The notes under the pieces were generated by a model. The model was not told the DNA's origin and did no database searches. It saw only the letters and a program-made list of their open reading frames with translations. The position numbers and the translations under genes were made by a program. Shown here piece after piece: positions 12,435 to 20,350 of a stretch of 20,372 bases of DNA (position 1 is its first letter; every line of letters begins with the position of its first letter). Origin of the DNA: a virus; the IMG/VR virus record IMGVR_UViG_3300000269_000002, positions 1 to 20,372 of that record, one strand, 5' to 3'.

Positions 12435-12730
12435 GAATTTTATTTTTATTGTGTTTTTTTCTATCCTCATGCGCGTATAAGCCATTAGAAAATTTCCAAT
12501 GGGAAAAAACGCAAGAGCCATCCGAAAAAATAGTTTTTGTAAAGCATGATGACCCCAACAATTTTTGTAGAGAACTTGGCGTTAAGGTTGGCTTCATGCA
12601 AAAAATCATTGCATGTGCTTTAAGCACAAAAGATGTTTGCTTTATCGTTACAAATTTTGAAGAAAAAGAAATACCGATTTACATAAAAGCTCACGAAGAA
12701 AAGCATTGTCTGGGCTGGAGTCACAATTAA
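12428..12730 (+). CDS. Predicted lipoprotein with C-terminal HExxHxxGxxH metal site
   Basis: The 100-residue product starts with a classic lipoprotein signal: a basic start (MVR), hydrophobic ILFLLCFFL and lipobox LSSC, predicting lipidation at Cys15. After a short linker come Cys47, Cys63, Cys71 and Cys94, possibly two disulfides, fitting a periplasmic location. The last residues are HEEKHCLGWSHN; HEEKHCLGWSH (89-99) is a full HExxHxxGxxH zinc motif as in metzincin-type metallopeptidases, with His89, His93 and His99 as ligands and Glu90 as catalytic base. Two GTG starts are possible (12428 and 12431), the first overlapping the upstream stop. The gene is more AT-rich than its neighbours. Peptidase activity is inference; a metal-binding structural role is possible. 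Confidence 0.75.
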   Translation: MVRILFLLCFFLSSCAYKPLENFQWEKTQEPSEKIVFVKHDDPNNFCRELGVKVGFMQKIIACALSTKDVCFIVTNFEEKEIPIYIKAHEEKHCLGWSHN

Positions 12731-12741
12731 AGGTATTGCAA

Positions 12742-14142
12742 ATGCAAATTCCAATTTTGAATGGCATATATACAGATGGAGCGCCAAATGTTCGAACTTT
12801 ATATCCACAAAATCTAATTCCCGTTCCAAAAGAAAACGGGGTTAGTAATGGCTATTACCGTCAAGCTGATGGCATTACACAATTCGGAACTGGTGTGGGT
12901 GTTGATCGCGGTGGAATTGAATGGAACGGTCTTTGTTATCGAGTCATGGGGACAAAATTAGTTTCTATTGATAGCGTTGGCGCATACACCGTTATTGGCG
13001 ATGTTGGCGGCTCAGGTCAGGTTACATTTGATTATTCTTTTGATCGCTTGGCGGTGGCATCTAGTGGCGCTCTTTACTATTACAACGGAACTACATTTGT
13101 TCAGGTGACTGACGTCGATTTGGGAACCGTCGTTGATGTTGTTTGGGTTGATGGTTATTTTATGACCACGGATGGACAGTATTTAGTGGTTACCGAGTTA
13201 AATAACCCACTGTCAGTGAACCCATTGAAATACGGTTCATCTGAGGCAGACCCAGATCCAGTAGTGGCGCTCTTAAAGTTGCGCAATGAAATATATGCTC
13301 TGAACCGCCACACAATTGAGGTTTTCGATAACGTGGGTGGCGAATTGTTCCCATTTGAACGCATTGAAGGCGCGCAGATTCAACGTGGTGCAATTGGCAC
13401 GCAAGCGTGTGCGGTATACATGGATGCCGTTGCTTTTTTAGGTGGCGGTAGGCATGAAGACAATGCGATTTGGATTGGCGCGAACGGACAATGCACGAAA
13501 CTATCAACTCAAGAAATAGATTATGAGTTGGCATCATATACAGAGGCTCAACTAGCAAACGTTGTGATGGAGTCAAGAGGCTCAAAATCACATCAGTTTC
13601 TATATATACATTTGCCTGATAGAACTTGGGTATACGATGGAATGGCCTCTAACGCATTGCAAACGCCCGTCTGGTTTAAACTTGTTAGCAGCATTACAAA
13701 CGTTGGCCAGTATAGGGCGAGAAATTTTGTCTGGTGTTACAACAAATGGCTTTGTGGAGACCCAACTTCGTCAGCGCATGGTTATTTAGATGATTCAATT
13801 TCAACTCATTATGGCCAGACAATAACCTGGCAGTTTGGCACATCTATTATTTACAATGAAAGCCGAGGGGCGGTGATTCATCAGTTAGAACTTGTGTCTT
13901 TAACTGGCAGGGTTGAACTCGGAAAGAATCCAACAATCAGTACGGCATACTCAACAGACGGGGAAAACTGGAGTCAGGAAAAATTTGTGTCAGCCGGAAC
14001 AATCGGGCAATCAAACAAAAGGATTGTCTGGTTTCAACAAGGAGCACTTCGTAATTGGCGTTTGCAGCGGTTCACAGGCACAAGCGATGCCCACATATCA
14101 ATGTTAAGGTTGGAAGCCAACATAGAGGCGCTAAATGTCTAG
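12742..14142 (+). CDS. Packaged-DNA stabilisation/tail hub protein, P22 gp10-like
   Basis: In P22, gp10 follows gp4 on the neck, stabilises packaged DNA and carries the tail needle. The 466-residue product is very close to the P22 length and shows the family pattern: MQIPILNGIYTDGAPNVRTLYPQNLIPVPKENGVS at the start, repeated beta strands in a propeller-like layout (YRVMGTKLVSIDSVGAYTVIG, VTFDYSFDRLAVASSG, VDVVWVDGYFMTTDGQ), LKLRNEIYALNRHTIEVFDNVG, and EDNAIWIGANGQCTKLSTQEIDYEL. ATG 12742 follows AAAGGT. A TTG at 12706 in the same frame would add residues that shadow the lipoprotein gene. It overlaps the next gene by eight bases. Confidence 0.88.
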   Translation: MQIPILNGIYTDGAPNVRTLYPQNLIPVPKENGVSNGYYRQADGITQFGTGVGVDRGGIEWNGLCYRVMGTKLVSIDSVGAYTVIGDVGGSGQVTFDYSFDRLAVASSGALYYYNGTTFVQVTDVDLGTVVDVVWVDGYFMTTDGQYLVVTELNNPLSVNPLKYGSSEADPDPVVALLKLRNEIYALNRHTIEVFDNVGGELFPFERIEGAQIQRGAIGTQACAVYMDAVAFLGGGRHEDNAIWIGANGQCTKLSTQEIDYELASYTEAQLANVVMESRGSKSHQFLYIHLPDRTWVYDGMASNALQTPVWFKLVSSITNVGQYRARNFVWCYNKWLCGDPTSSAHGYLDDSISTHYGQTITWQFGTSIIYNESRGAVIHQLELVSLTGRVELGKNPTISTAYSTDGENWSQEKFVSAGTIGQSNKRIVWFQQGALRNWRLQRFTGTSDAHISMLRLEANIEALNV

Positions 14143-15322
14143 AAAGCAGCCATTAACTAGAAATCAACTTGCGGAGTTCCTGCCTAACCATGAAGCAATA
14201 AAAGCATTTGAGCGAATCATGGATGAGGTTTACAACCTTATGCCTGCTGACATTGTAACGCTTACCAACTTGGCAAATGAAGCATATTTACAAGGCTCAT
14301 CGGCTGGTAATCAAGCAGAGAGCGTATCTGGAAATTCTAGGCAGTTTGATTATTTGGACTTCCCTATTTCATCGGTTCCGGTTGCGCAGGCCAGGCGTGT
14401 TTTTTATGATGACGGAGACGGCACGCTGGAATTGGTGTTAAAAGGCGGTAACGTTTCGTCAAAACTTGGTCAAGGTGAAATTCAACTTTGTTTTAACGGC
14501 TCTGCAAGTTCATTGCCACGTGGAACGGTTGTTCAGGTCACAGGGGAGCAGGGTAATAGAATAAAAGTAGACCGAGCCAAAGCCGATGCAGAGGCATCAT
14601 CAAATCATACCTTTGGATTTGTTGCGGAGCCGATAACAAATGGCGCTGAGGGCTATGTAATCAATTCAGGCTTAATCCGCAAGTTAAATACGATCACTGA
14701 TTCAGATGGCAACGCCCTAACTGCTCGTGATACGCTTTACTTGTCTCCGCTAACCTCTGGTGGGTACACAAAAGTAAAACCCGTCTCGCCCAATCATTCG
14801 GTTATTGTTGGATTTGTGGTGCGGGTTCATGCTTCTGTTGGTGAGATATTCGTTAAGATAGACAATGGCTATGAGCTGGACGAATTGCACAATGTATATC
14901 TTCCCTCGCCGGTGGCCGACAATTCGCTGACCTACAACGCAACAAATTTGCGGTGGGAGGCCGGCCCTGTTATCAAGTCTGGCACTTATACGCCTACGCT
15001 CACAAACGTTGCAAACGTAGCGGCCAGCACTGCGGCAGTTTGCCAATGGATGCGCGTTGGTTCCGTTGTAACTGTTAGCGGCACTGTGGATATAGACCCA
15101 ACAGCAGCAGGGACGTGCGTGCTCAGAATGTCGCTCCCTGTGGCAAGTAATTTTTCTGCGGTGAATAATGCTGGAGGTACGTTCTCAACCACCACGGCGG
15201 GGCAGTCTGACAATGGGAGCATTATTGCAAACGTTGCATCTGATGTGTTTGAGTTTGGCTTCAATGCGGTTAATATCGCAAATGCAAAATATGCTTTTTC
15301 AGCAACTTATCAGGTAATCTAA
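14135..15322 (+). CDS. Putative tail appendage/fibre protein in the gp26 slot
   Basis: The 395-residue product starts MSRKQPLTRNQLAEFLPNHEAIKAFERIMDEV, an N-terminal helical motif seen in many phage tail proteins. The middle (about residues 75-255) is beta-rich, with GTVVQVTGEQGNRIKVDRAKAD, SNHTFGFVAEPITNG and DTLYLSPLTSGG, a pattern of phage appendages with repeated small barrels. The C-terminal part, from about 285 (SGTYTPTLTNVANVAASTAA, then MRVGSVVTVSGTVDIDPTAAG), resembles a beta-sandwich fibre-tip domain. It sits directly after the gp10-like gene, where P22 has the needle gp26, but has no long heptad-repeat coiled coil, so it is not an obvious needle. Attachment to gp10 or host recognition is plausible; the role is inferred. 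Confidence 0.72.
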   Translation: MSRKQPLTRNQLAEFLPNHEAIKAFERIMDEVYNLMPADIVTLTNLANEAYLQGSSAGNQAESVSGNSRQFDYLDFPISSVPVAQARRVFYDDGDGTLELVLKGGNVSSKLGQGEIQLCFNGSASSLPRGTVVQVTGEQGNRIKVDRAKADAEASSNHTFGFVAEPITNGAEGYVINSGLIRKLNTITDSDGNALTARDTLYLSPLTSGGYTKVKPVSPNHSVIVGFVVRVHASVGEIFVKIDNGYELDELHNVYLPSPVADNSLTYNATNLRWEAGPVIKSGTYTPTLTNVANVAASTAAVCQWMRVGSVVTVSGTVDIDPTAAGTCVLRMSLPVASNFSAVNNAGGTFSTTTAGQSDNGSIIANVASDVFEFGFNAVNIANAKYAFSATYQVI

Positions 15323-15657
15323 TGGTAATCACAGTTAAAAACATTATTCCCAGAAAATTCGCTGAAAATTCACAAACAGCGCAATATACTGCATCAGGCT
15401 GTAAAACAGTGATAGATAAATTCACAGTAACAAATAATTCGGCTGCAAACGTATCGTTAAGCATTAATCTAATCCCGTCTGGCGGTTCAGCATCAACAGC
15501 AAACCGAGTGTTAAATACTAGGTTAATAGCGGTAGGTGAATGTTATATTTGCCCTGAAATTGTCGGTCAGGTGATAGAGGATGGCGGTTTTATTTCTACG
15601 CTTGCAAGTGCAGCATCATCATTAACAATTAGTGCATCAGGTAGGGAAATTGTATGA
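15322..15657 (+). CDS. Small beta-rich phage protein
   Basis: The 111-residue product starts at an ATG overlapping the upstream stop (TAATG). It reads as one small beta-sandwich: KFAENSQTAQYTASGCKTVIDKFTVTNN, then VSLSINLIPSGG, TRLIAVGECYICPEIVGQVIEDGGFISTLAS, and a final strand SLTISASGREIV. The pattern (YTASG, FTVTN, V-x-L-x-I-x-LIP-x-GG, L-x-ISxSGRE-V) recurs in small phage structural proteins near tail genes, where they may decorate tails or capsids. No catalytic motif is seen. Its stop overlaps the next ATG (ATGA at 15654). Confidence 0.7.
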   Translation: MVITVKNIIPRKFAENSQTAQYTASGCKTVIDKFTVTNNSAANVSLSINLIPSGGSASTANRVLNTRLIAVGECYICPEIVGQVIEDGGFISTLASAASSLTISASGREIV

Positions 15658-16064
15658 AAGACATTAAGCCTCCAAAGTTTATTGGATATTCTTTTTCTGG
15701 AATACCTTCAGAAAAGCCATTTATTTCTGAAAAAGAAAACAATAAAAATTTAGAAATGGTCGTGGTTAATTGGCATCTTGGGCCGGAAAAAACATCTATT
15801 TATCCAAAAGATAATAAACAATTTTGGAATGAACTATCCAAGGCATGGAGTGTTACAGAGTCTGAGGCAAGAAGAAGATTTTGCGCTAATTGCGAGTATT
15901 TTGATAATACTCCTGAGATGATGGCCAAAATGGAAAAGATACCGCTAAATGATTTAGACAAAGATGGCGGTGGCCGTGGTTATTGCAATAAGTTTGATTT
16001 CATTTGCCATAACCTGAGAACCTGTCAAGCATGGGAAGAAAAAGAGTGTGAATCGGAGGATTGA
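15654..16064 (+). CDS. Cys-rich conserved phage protein, possible metal binder
   Basis: The 136-residue product is mostly polar in its first half (MKDIKPPKFIGYSFSGIPSE...). Its second half carries a Cys pattern: FCANCEYFDNTPEMMAKM (C77, C80), GGGRGYCNKFDFICHN (C111, C118) and RTCQAWEEKEC (C124, C132). CxxC followed by spaced Cys could bind zinc or an Fe-S cluster. I recognise NCEYFDNTPEMM and GGGRGYCNKFDFICHNLRTCQAW as a conserved block in podovirus hypothetical proteins that sit beside the gp14-like gene. The gene is clearly more AT-rich than the appendage genes before it. It is coupled by overlaps on both sides. The function is unknown. Confidence 0.75.
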   Translation: MKDIKPPKFIGYSFSGIPSEKPFISEKENNKNLEMVVVNWHLGPEKTSIYPKDNKQFWNELSKAWSVTESEARRRFCANCEYFDNTPEMMAKMEKIPLNDLDKDGGGRGYCNKFDFICHNLRTCQAWEEKECESED

Positions 16065-16066
16065 CT

Positions 16067-16519
16067 TTGGTTAATCTAAAAGTTTCTGATAATTCCTCAC
16101 AAACAGAAAGAAATCAGCTTTATAAAAATGATTATGTTCTTTCTGCTTTCGGGGAGTTGCATACAAAAGAACCAATTGAAAATGAATTTTTTAAATACCA
16201 CTCATGCTATGTGAATGGTAATTTTGTTGGTTGCTTTTTAGAAATAATAAGATCACCGATTGAAAGCGAAGTTCATTCTCTTTTGTTTAAAAGTGCAATT
16301 AAATATAGCAGGGAATTAGCTAAAATTTTTATCAGAAATTTATTTAACTCCAAGCCAATTTTTAGGGTTTCTACTCAAGTGATGCAAATTCATGGAAGTG
16401 TGATTAACTTTTGTTTAAAGATTGGTTTCATATTTGAAGGCATTAAACAATGTGCGGATATGAAAGATGGAGAATTACAAAACATGGTTATGTTCAGAAT
16501 TTTAAGAGGTGAAATATGA
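16067..16519 (+). CDS. GNAT-like protein in the P22 gp14 position
   Basis: A product of about 150 residues has the outline of a GNAT acetyltransferase fold: FKYHSCYVNGNFVGCFLEII (strands around a bulge), then a helix and RVSTQVMQIHGSVINFCLKI, where the last part resembles the helix after the acetyl-CoA site, and GFIFEGIKQC, the usual GF-x-x-EG turn late in GNAT domains. In P22 the gene at this place, 14, encodes a small protein needed for infectivity, annotated in databases with DUF2824 as far as I recall. There is no ATG; TTG 16067 lies seven bases after GGAGG (16055-16059), whereas TTG 16061 is too close, so 16067 is chosen. The Q/R-x-x-G-x-G/A loop of active enzymes is not clearly present, so catalysis is doubtful. 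Confidence 0.7.
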   Translation: MVNLKVSDNSSQTERNQLYKNDYVLSAFGELHTKEPIENEFFKYHSCYVNGNFVGCFLEIIRSPIESEVHSLLFKSAIKYSRELAKIFIRNLFNSKPIFRVSTQVMQIHGSVINFCLKIGFIFEGIKQCADMKDGELQNMVMFRILRGEI

Positions 16520-17184
16520 GCGGAGTTGTAAGTGGTGTTGGAAAAGTAATTGGAACTTTTACCGGTTCAACTCAACAGGCTGAGGCTGGAAAAAAAGCGG
16601 CAGATGTTCAGGCTGGCATGGCGCAAGCTGGAATGACTGAAGAGCGTAGGCAATTTGATAAGCTCATTGAGCTAATGTCACCGTACGTGACAGCCGGTAA
16701 GGGAGCAATGGAGCAACAGCAAGCCATTTTAGGATTGCAGGGGGCAGAGGCTCAACAAGCGGCGTATTCAGGAATTCAACAATCACCAGAATTTCTGGCC
16801 ATGCAACAACAAGGTGAGAACGCATTATTGCAGCAGGCCAGTGCTACCGGTGGCTTACGTGGTGGAAATATTCAAGGGGCATTAGCACAGTTTCGCCCAG
16901 GATTATTAAACCAGTTGGTTCAACAACGTTATGCGAATCTCGGTGGCATTACATCCCTTGGGCAGGCATCAGCAGCAGGGCAGGCCGGAGCAGGTATGCA
17001 ATCAGCTGGGGCAATAGCGAATTTGCTTGCACAACAAGGGGCGGCTCAAGCTGGTGGAATAATGGCTAAAGGTGGTTTACAAAAAAATGTTTTTGGGGAT
17101 TTGATGTCTATTGCTGGAGCATATACCGGCTCGCAAAAAGGAATTTCTGGAGCTTCACAAACCGGTCAAAAATCTTTCCAATAA
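16516..17184 (+). CDS. DNA ejection protein, P22 gp7-like
   Basis: P22 gp7 is one of three proteins packaged in the head and ejected with the DNA to help it cross the envelope. The 222-residue product is nearly the same length and very rich in Gly, Ala and Gln. It has a hydrophobic Gly/Val start (MSGVVSGVGKVIGTFTG), a helical middle, and a conserved block QQSPEFLAMQQQGENALLQQ, ASATGGLRGGN, FRPGLLNQLVQQRYANLGG. The ATG overlaps the stop of the gp14-like gene (ATGA). It opens the three-gene ejection block, in the same order as P22 7-20-16. The call rests on block pattern, composition and order. Confidence 0.87.
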   Translation: MSGVVSGVGKVIGTFTGSTQQAEAGKKAADVQAGMAQAGMTEERRQFDKLIELMSPYVTAGKGAMEQQQAILGLQGAEAQQAAYSGIQQSPEFLAMQQQGENALLQQASATGGLRGGNIQGALAQFRPGLLNQLVQQRYANLGGITSLGQASAAGQAGAGMQSAGAIANLLAQQGAAQAGGIMAKGGLQKNVFGDLMSIAGAYTGSQKGISGASQTGQKSFQ

Positions 17185-17192
17185 GGTAAAAA

Positions 17193-18458
17193 ATGCAGCC
17201 AATTAATTATATTCCACAAAACCAGCCTGATTTTATGCGAAACTTTTTGACTGGTTTGCAAGCTGGTTCTTTATATTCTGATATTCAAATAAAACAACAA
17301 GAAGCAGCAAATGCTCAAGCATTAAAAGAGCAGTATTCTAAAGATATGCAAGAAGCATTTAAATTGCAGACGCCTGAAGCATTTGGACAGTTGGCAATTA
17401 AATATCCAACGCAGAGAGAGGCAATTCTTGCCGGTGGAAAATTAATTACAGAAGAACAGCAAAAGAGCGCATTCAATGACGCCTCAAAAATCTATAATTC
17501 TATTTCAAATGGAAATGTGGATTACGCTAAAAACCTGCTAGATACAAAGATACAGGCATTTCAAAACTCAGGAAAAGACGCAAGTGGTTACCTTGAATTA
17601 AAAGCACAATTAGAAAAAGACCCAAAAATCGCTCAAGCGTCATCAGCATTTATTGCGTCCTCACTTGACCCAGAGAAATTTCTTAAAATTAACAAGGCAC
17701 CGTCTGAGGTTTCCGAGGCAAAATCCAAAGCCGATAAGGCTGCAATAGAATCAAAATTTGCAGAATCAAATGCAGTTTTAGATATTCAGAAAAAAGGCTG
17801 GGATGTCACCAAGATTCAAGAGGACATCAAGATTGCAAAAGAAAATTCACGTATTGCTGCATTAAACGCCCAAATTTCCAGAGAAGGGAATTCGTTGAAG
17901 CGTCAAGAAATGGGGCTTAAACTACAAGAGATGCAAGATAAGAGAGATGAGGCAATCCGTGGGAAAACATATGAGGCTGAGACCCAATTGGGTCAGATGG
18001 ATAACTTGCTTAATAGTGTTGATGGAATTTTGAACAAGTCTGTCATAAAAGACAAGAGCGGCAAAATAATTGATTATACTAGCACGGTAAAATCGGCAAC
18101 GGGTCCGATTTCGTCACGACTTCCCACTTTGAGTAGTGATGTTGCGGATTTAGAGGAAGCCGTTGAGACGATAAAGAGTCAAGTAACAATGTCGCGTATC
18201 GGTGAAATGAAAGGCGCATTGTCCGATAAAGATTTAAAGACTTTGCAAGACTCCTTACAGGCATTAAGCTTGAGGCAATCTCCTCAGCAACTTTTTTCAA
18301 ATTTGAAAGAAATTCAACGTCTTACGACAAAGGCACGTGATAACACTATTAAAAGATATGGAATCCCCGCTGGTTCTCCTGCCAGAGTTCCGGATACGCC
18401 CCAATCAGCGCCTGGACAATCTGAAATTGATTCGATTCTTAAAAAATACGGCGGTTAA
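17193..18458 (+). CDS. DNA ejection protein, P22 gp20-like
   Basis: The 421-residue product takes the gp20 place between the gp7-like and gp16-like genes. It begins MQPINYIPQNQPDFMRNFLTGLQAG, then a Gln-rich helix. Residues about 173-275 are a continuous coiled-coil (EAKSKADKAAIESKFAESNA, KIQEDIKIAKENSRIAALNA, KRQEMGLKLQEMQDKRDEAI). A conserved helical block follows, with ATGPISSRLPTL, SDVADLEEAVETIKSQV and SRIGEMKGALSDKDLKTL, and the C-terminus is SILKKYGG, a repeated ending in phage and phage-associated internal proteins. It probably forms part of the trans-envelope conduit. Sequence identity to P22 gp20 is likely low; the call rests on position, length and architecture. AAGG precedes the ATG. 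Confidence 0.82.
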   Translation: MQPINYIPQNQPDFMRNFLTGLQAGSLYSDIQIKQQEAANAQALKEQYSKDMQEAFKLQTPEAFGQLAIKYPTQREAILAGGKLITEEQQKSAFNDASKIYNSISNGNVDYAKNLLDTKIQAFQNSGKDASGYLELKAQLEKDPKIAQASSAFIASSLDPEKFLKINKAPSEVSEAKSKADKAAIESKFAESNAVLDIQKKGWDVTKIQEDIKIAKENSRIAALNAQISREGNSLKRQEMGLKLQEMQDKRDEAIRGKTYEAETQLGQMDNLLNSVDGILNKSVIKDKSGKIIDYTSTVKSATGPISSRLPTLSSDVADLEEAVETIKSQVTMSRIGEMKGALSDKDLKTLQDSLQALSLRQSPQQLFSNLKEIQRLTTKARDNTIKRYGIPAGSPARVPDTPQSAPGQSEIDSILKKYGG

Positions 18459-18460
18459 TT

Positions 18461-20350
18461 ATGGCGACTTTGCAACAACTTGAGCGTGCGTTAATTAACG
18501 CTGACAAGGCCGGTGACACTGACGCAGCCCGTAAACTCGCTGCAGTGATTACACGTGCTCGTCAGGACGTATCTTTGCAAATACCTGATACGCAAATTCC
18601 TGAAACCGTTCCTTCCCCTGCTCAGCCCGGAATAGGTGAACAGTTAGTCGGAACTGGGGAGGCTGCATTAGCAGCAGGAACTGGCGCTGTTGGCGGTACG
18701 CTTGGTATGCTTGGCGGCACCCTCAAAGGACTTGCGGAGCAGATTTTGTCCGGCCAATTTGGAACGCCGCAGGCCGCGAGACTTGTCGAACAGTCTGCTG
18801 CAAAAGGGGCACAGGCTCTTACTTATGAGCCACGCACACAAGCAGGCCAAGAGCAAACAAGGGCAGTAGGTGAAGCATTGCAGCAAATTTTGCCTGTGAC
18901 ACCACTTACCGGTGAACTTGGGATGATCGCCCAAGGTACAAAGGCAGCAAGGCCAGCAATACAGGCCGGTGCTGGTATTGCCTCTGAAGTCGCACAGCAG
19001 TCCGCACAAGCGGTTAAGCCAGTAGCACAAAGGGCAATTACAGCGGTACGTGAAAAAGTCTCTCCTGCTGCTTCTGTTCAACGTGGCTCGGTCGGAGCTG
19101 CTGCAACTCCAGAGGCTTTGATTCGTGAAACAGGTGCTGCTGAATTGCCTGTACCAATTAAACTGACAGAAGGGCAGAAAACACGTACATTTGAACAGCA
19201 ACGATTTGAACGTGAAATGGCTAAAAACCCAGAAATTGGCGAGCCAATTCGTGAGCGTTTCGCACAGCAAAATAAGCAACTCATTCAGAACATGGATGCG
19301 TTCATTGATATGACCGGCGCACAAACTCCTGATTTGCGTTCAATTGGTGTATCTGTCACTGAGGCATTGCGCTCCCGTGCTGCAAAAGATAAAGCGCAAA
19401 TTAGAACTCTTTACAAAGAAGCAGAAAAGGCGGGTGAACTTTCTGCCCCCGTTGATTTTGCGCCGATTGCAGATTACCTAAACCAGAATCGTGCTGGTCG
19501 TTCCTCCGCTCCTATTCTGCAAACAATTGCAGATGAATTAAAGGTGCAAGAAGTTGGCGGTGGCGCATTGGCAGAAGGCACTATTTCAACGGGTACGGTT
19601 ACGCTTCAGCAGGCTGAAAAAATCCGTGCAGCTATTAACAGATTTGCAAAGCAAAACGACCCTAATGATTTGCGTGTTGCATCTGAATTAAAGTCATTGA
19701 TTGATGCCCAGACAGAGGGCACGGGTGGCAATCTATATTCAAAGGCTAGAGCAGCAAGGGCGCGATATGCTCAGAATTATGAAGATATTGGCATTGTAAA
19801 AAATATGCTTGGAACAAAGCGTGGCTCTGTTGATCGTGTAATTGCGCTTGAGGATGTATTGAATCGTTCAATTGTTGCGCCTACCGCATCTTTGGATTCA
19901 GTTCGTCAGATTAGGAGATTACTCCAAACTGAGGGCGCCAAAGGAAGTCAGGCATGGAATGAATTGCAGGGCGGAACTCTTGCTTATATTCGTGACCAAG
20001 CAACTAAAAATGTTGCTCGTGACACTATGGGAAACCCCATTGTTTCGGCAGCGCAATTAGACCGTGTTATTTCTGGCCTAGATAAATCAGGAAAACTTGA
20101 TTTTATTTATGGTAAAAAAGGTGGAGAAAAAATTAGACTTTTGAATGAAATTGCAAAAGACGTACTTACATCACCACCTGGAGCAATAAATACAAGTAAT
20201 ACAGCATCTGTTATTTTAGCAGGTCTCGATATGTTAATTAGTGCTGCTGCTGGAGTTGCTGCCCCAGTATTAACTGGTGTTCGGATGTCCGGCAAGCATA
20301 TTAAAGATGCAAGATTAAAAGCTCGTGTAAAGAAAGCGTTGGGTGAATAA
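18461..20350 (+). CDS. DNA ejection protein, P22 gp16-like
   Basis: The 629-residue product is about the size of P22 gp16, the ejected protein that acts at the inner membrane. It starts with a helix (MATLQQLERALINADKAGDTDAARKLAAVI) of a kind often seen in phage internal proteins. A Gly/Ala-rich hydrophobic stretch follows (about residues 67-88: AALAAGTGAVGGTLGMLGG), then a Gln/Ala/Thr-rich region and a long helical body. Close to the C-terminus is a clear membrane segment (about 581-606: TASVILAGLDMLISAAAGVA), followed by a basic tail (KHIKDARLKARVKKALGE). Two membrane-compatible segments fit insertion into the host membrane. It starts two bases after the gp20-like stop, and its own stop overlaps the next ATG. 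Confidence 0.85.
   Translation: MATLQQLERALINADKAGDTDAARKLAAVITRARQDVSLQIPDTQIPETVPSPAQPGIGEQLVGTGEAALAAGTGAVGGTLGMLGGTLKGLAEQILSGQFGTPQAARLVEQSAAKGAQALTYEPRTQAGQEQTRAVGEALQQILPVTPLTGELGMIAQGTKAARPAIQAGAGIASEVAQQSAQAVKPVAQRAITAVREKVSPAASVQRGSVGAAATPEALIRETGAAELPVPIKLTEGQKTRTFEQQRFEREMAKNPEIGEPIRERFAQQNKQLIQNMDAFIDMTGAQTPDLRSIGVSVTEALRSRAAKDKAQIRTLYKEAEKAGELSAPVDFAPIADYLNQNRAGRSSAPILQTIADELKVQEVGGGALAEGTISTGTVTLQQAEKIRAAINRFAKQNDPNDLRVASELKSLIDAQTEGTGGNLYSKARAARARYAQNYEDIGIVKNMLGTKRGSVDRVIALEDVLNRSIVAPTASLDSVRQIRRLLQTEGAKGSQAWNELQGGTLAYIRDQATKNVARDTMGNPIVSAAQLDRVISGLDKSGKLDFIYGKKGGEKIRLLNEIAKDVLTSPPGAINTSNTASVILAGLDMLISAAAGVAAPVLTGVRMSGKHIKDARLKARVKKALGE

Noticed and set aside
18668-19324. Long minus-strand frame (218 codons) inside the gp16-like gene
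   Set aside because: It is the antisense shadow of a well-supported ejection gene. Its product is Cys/Leu/Ser-rich with no recognisable family, and no ribosome-binding site or gap supports it.
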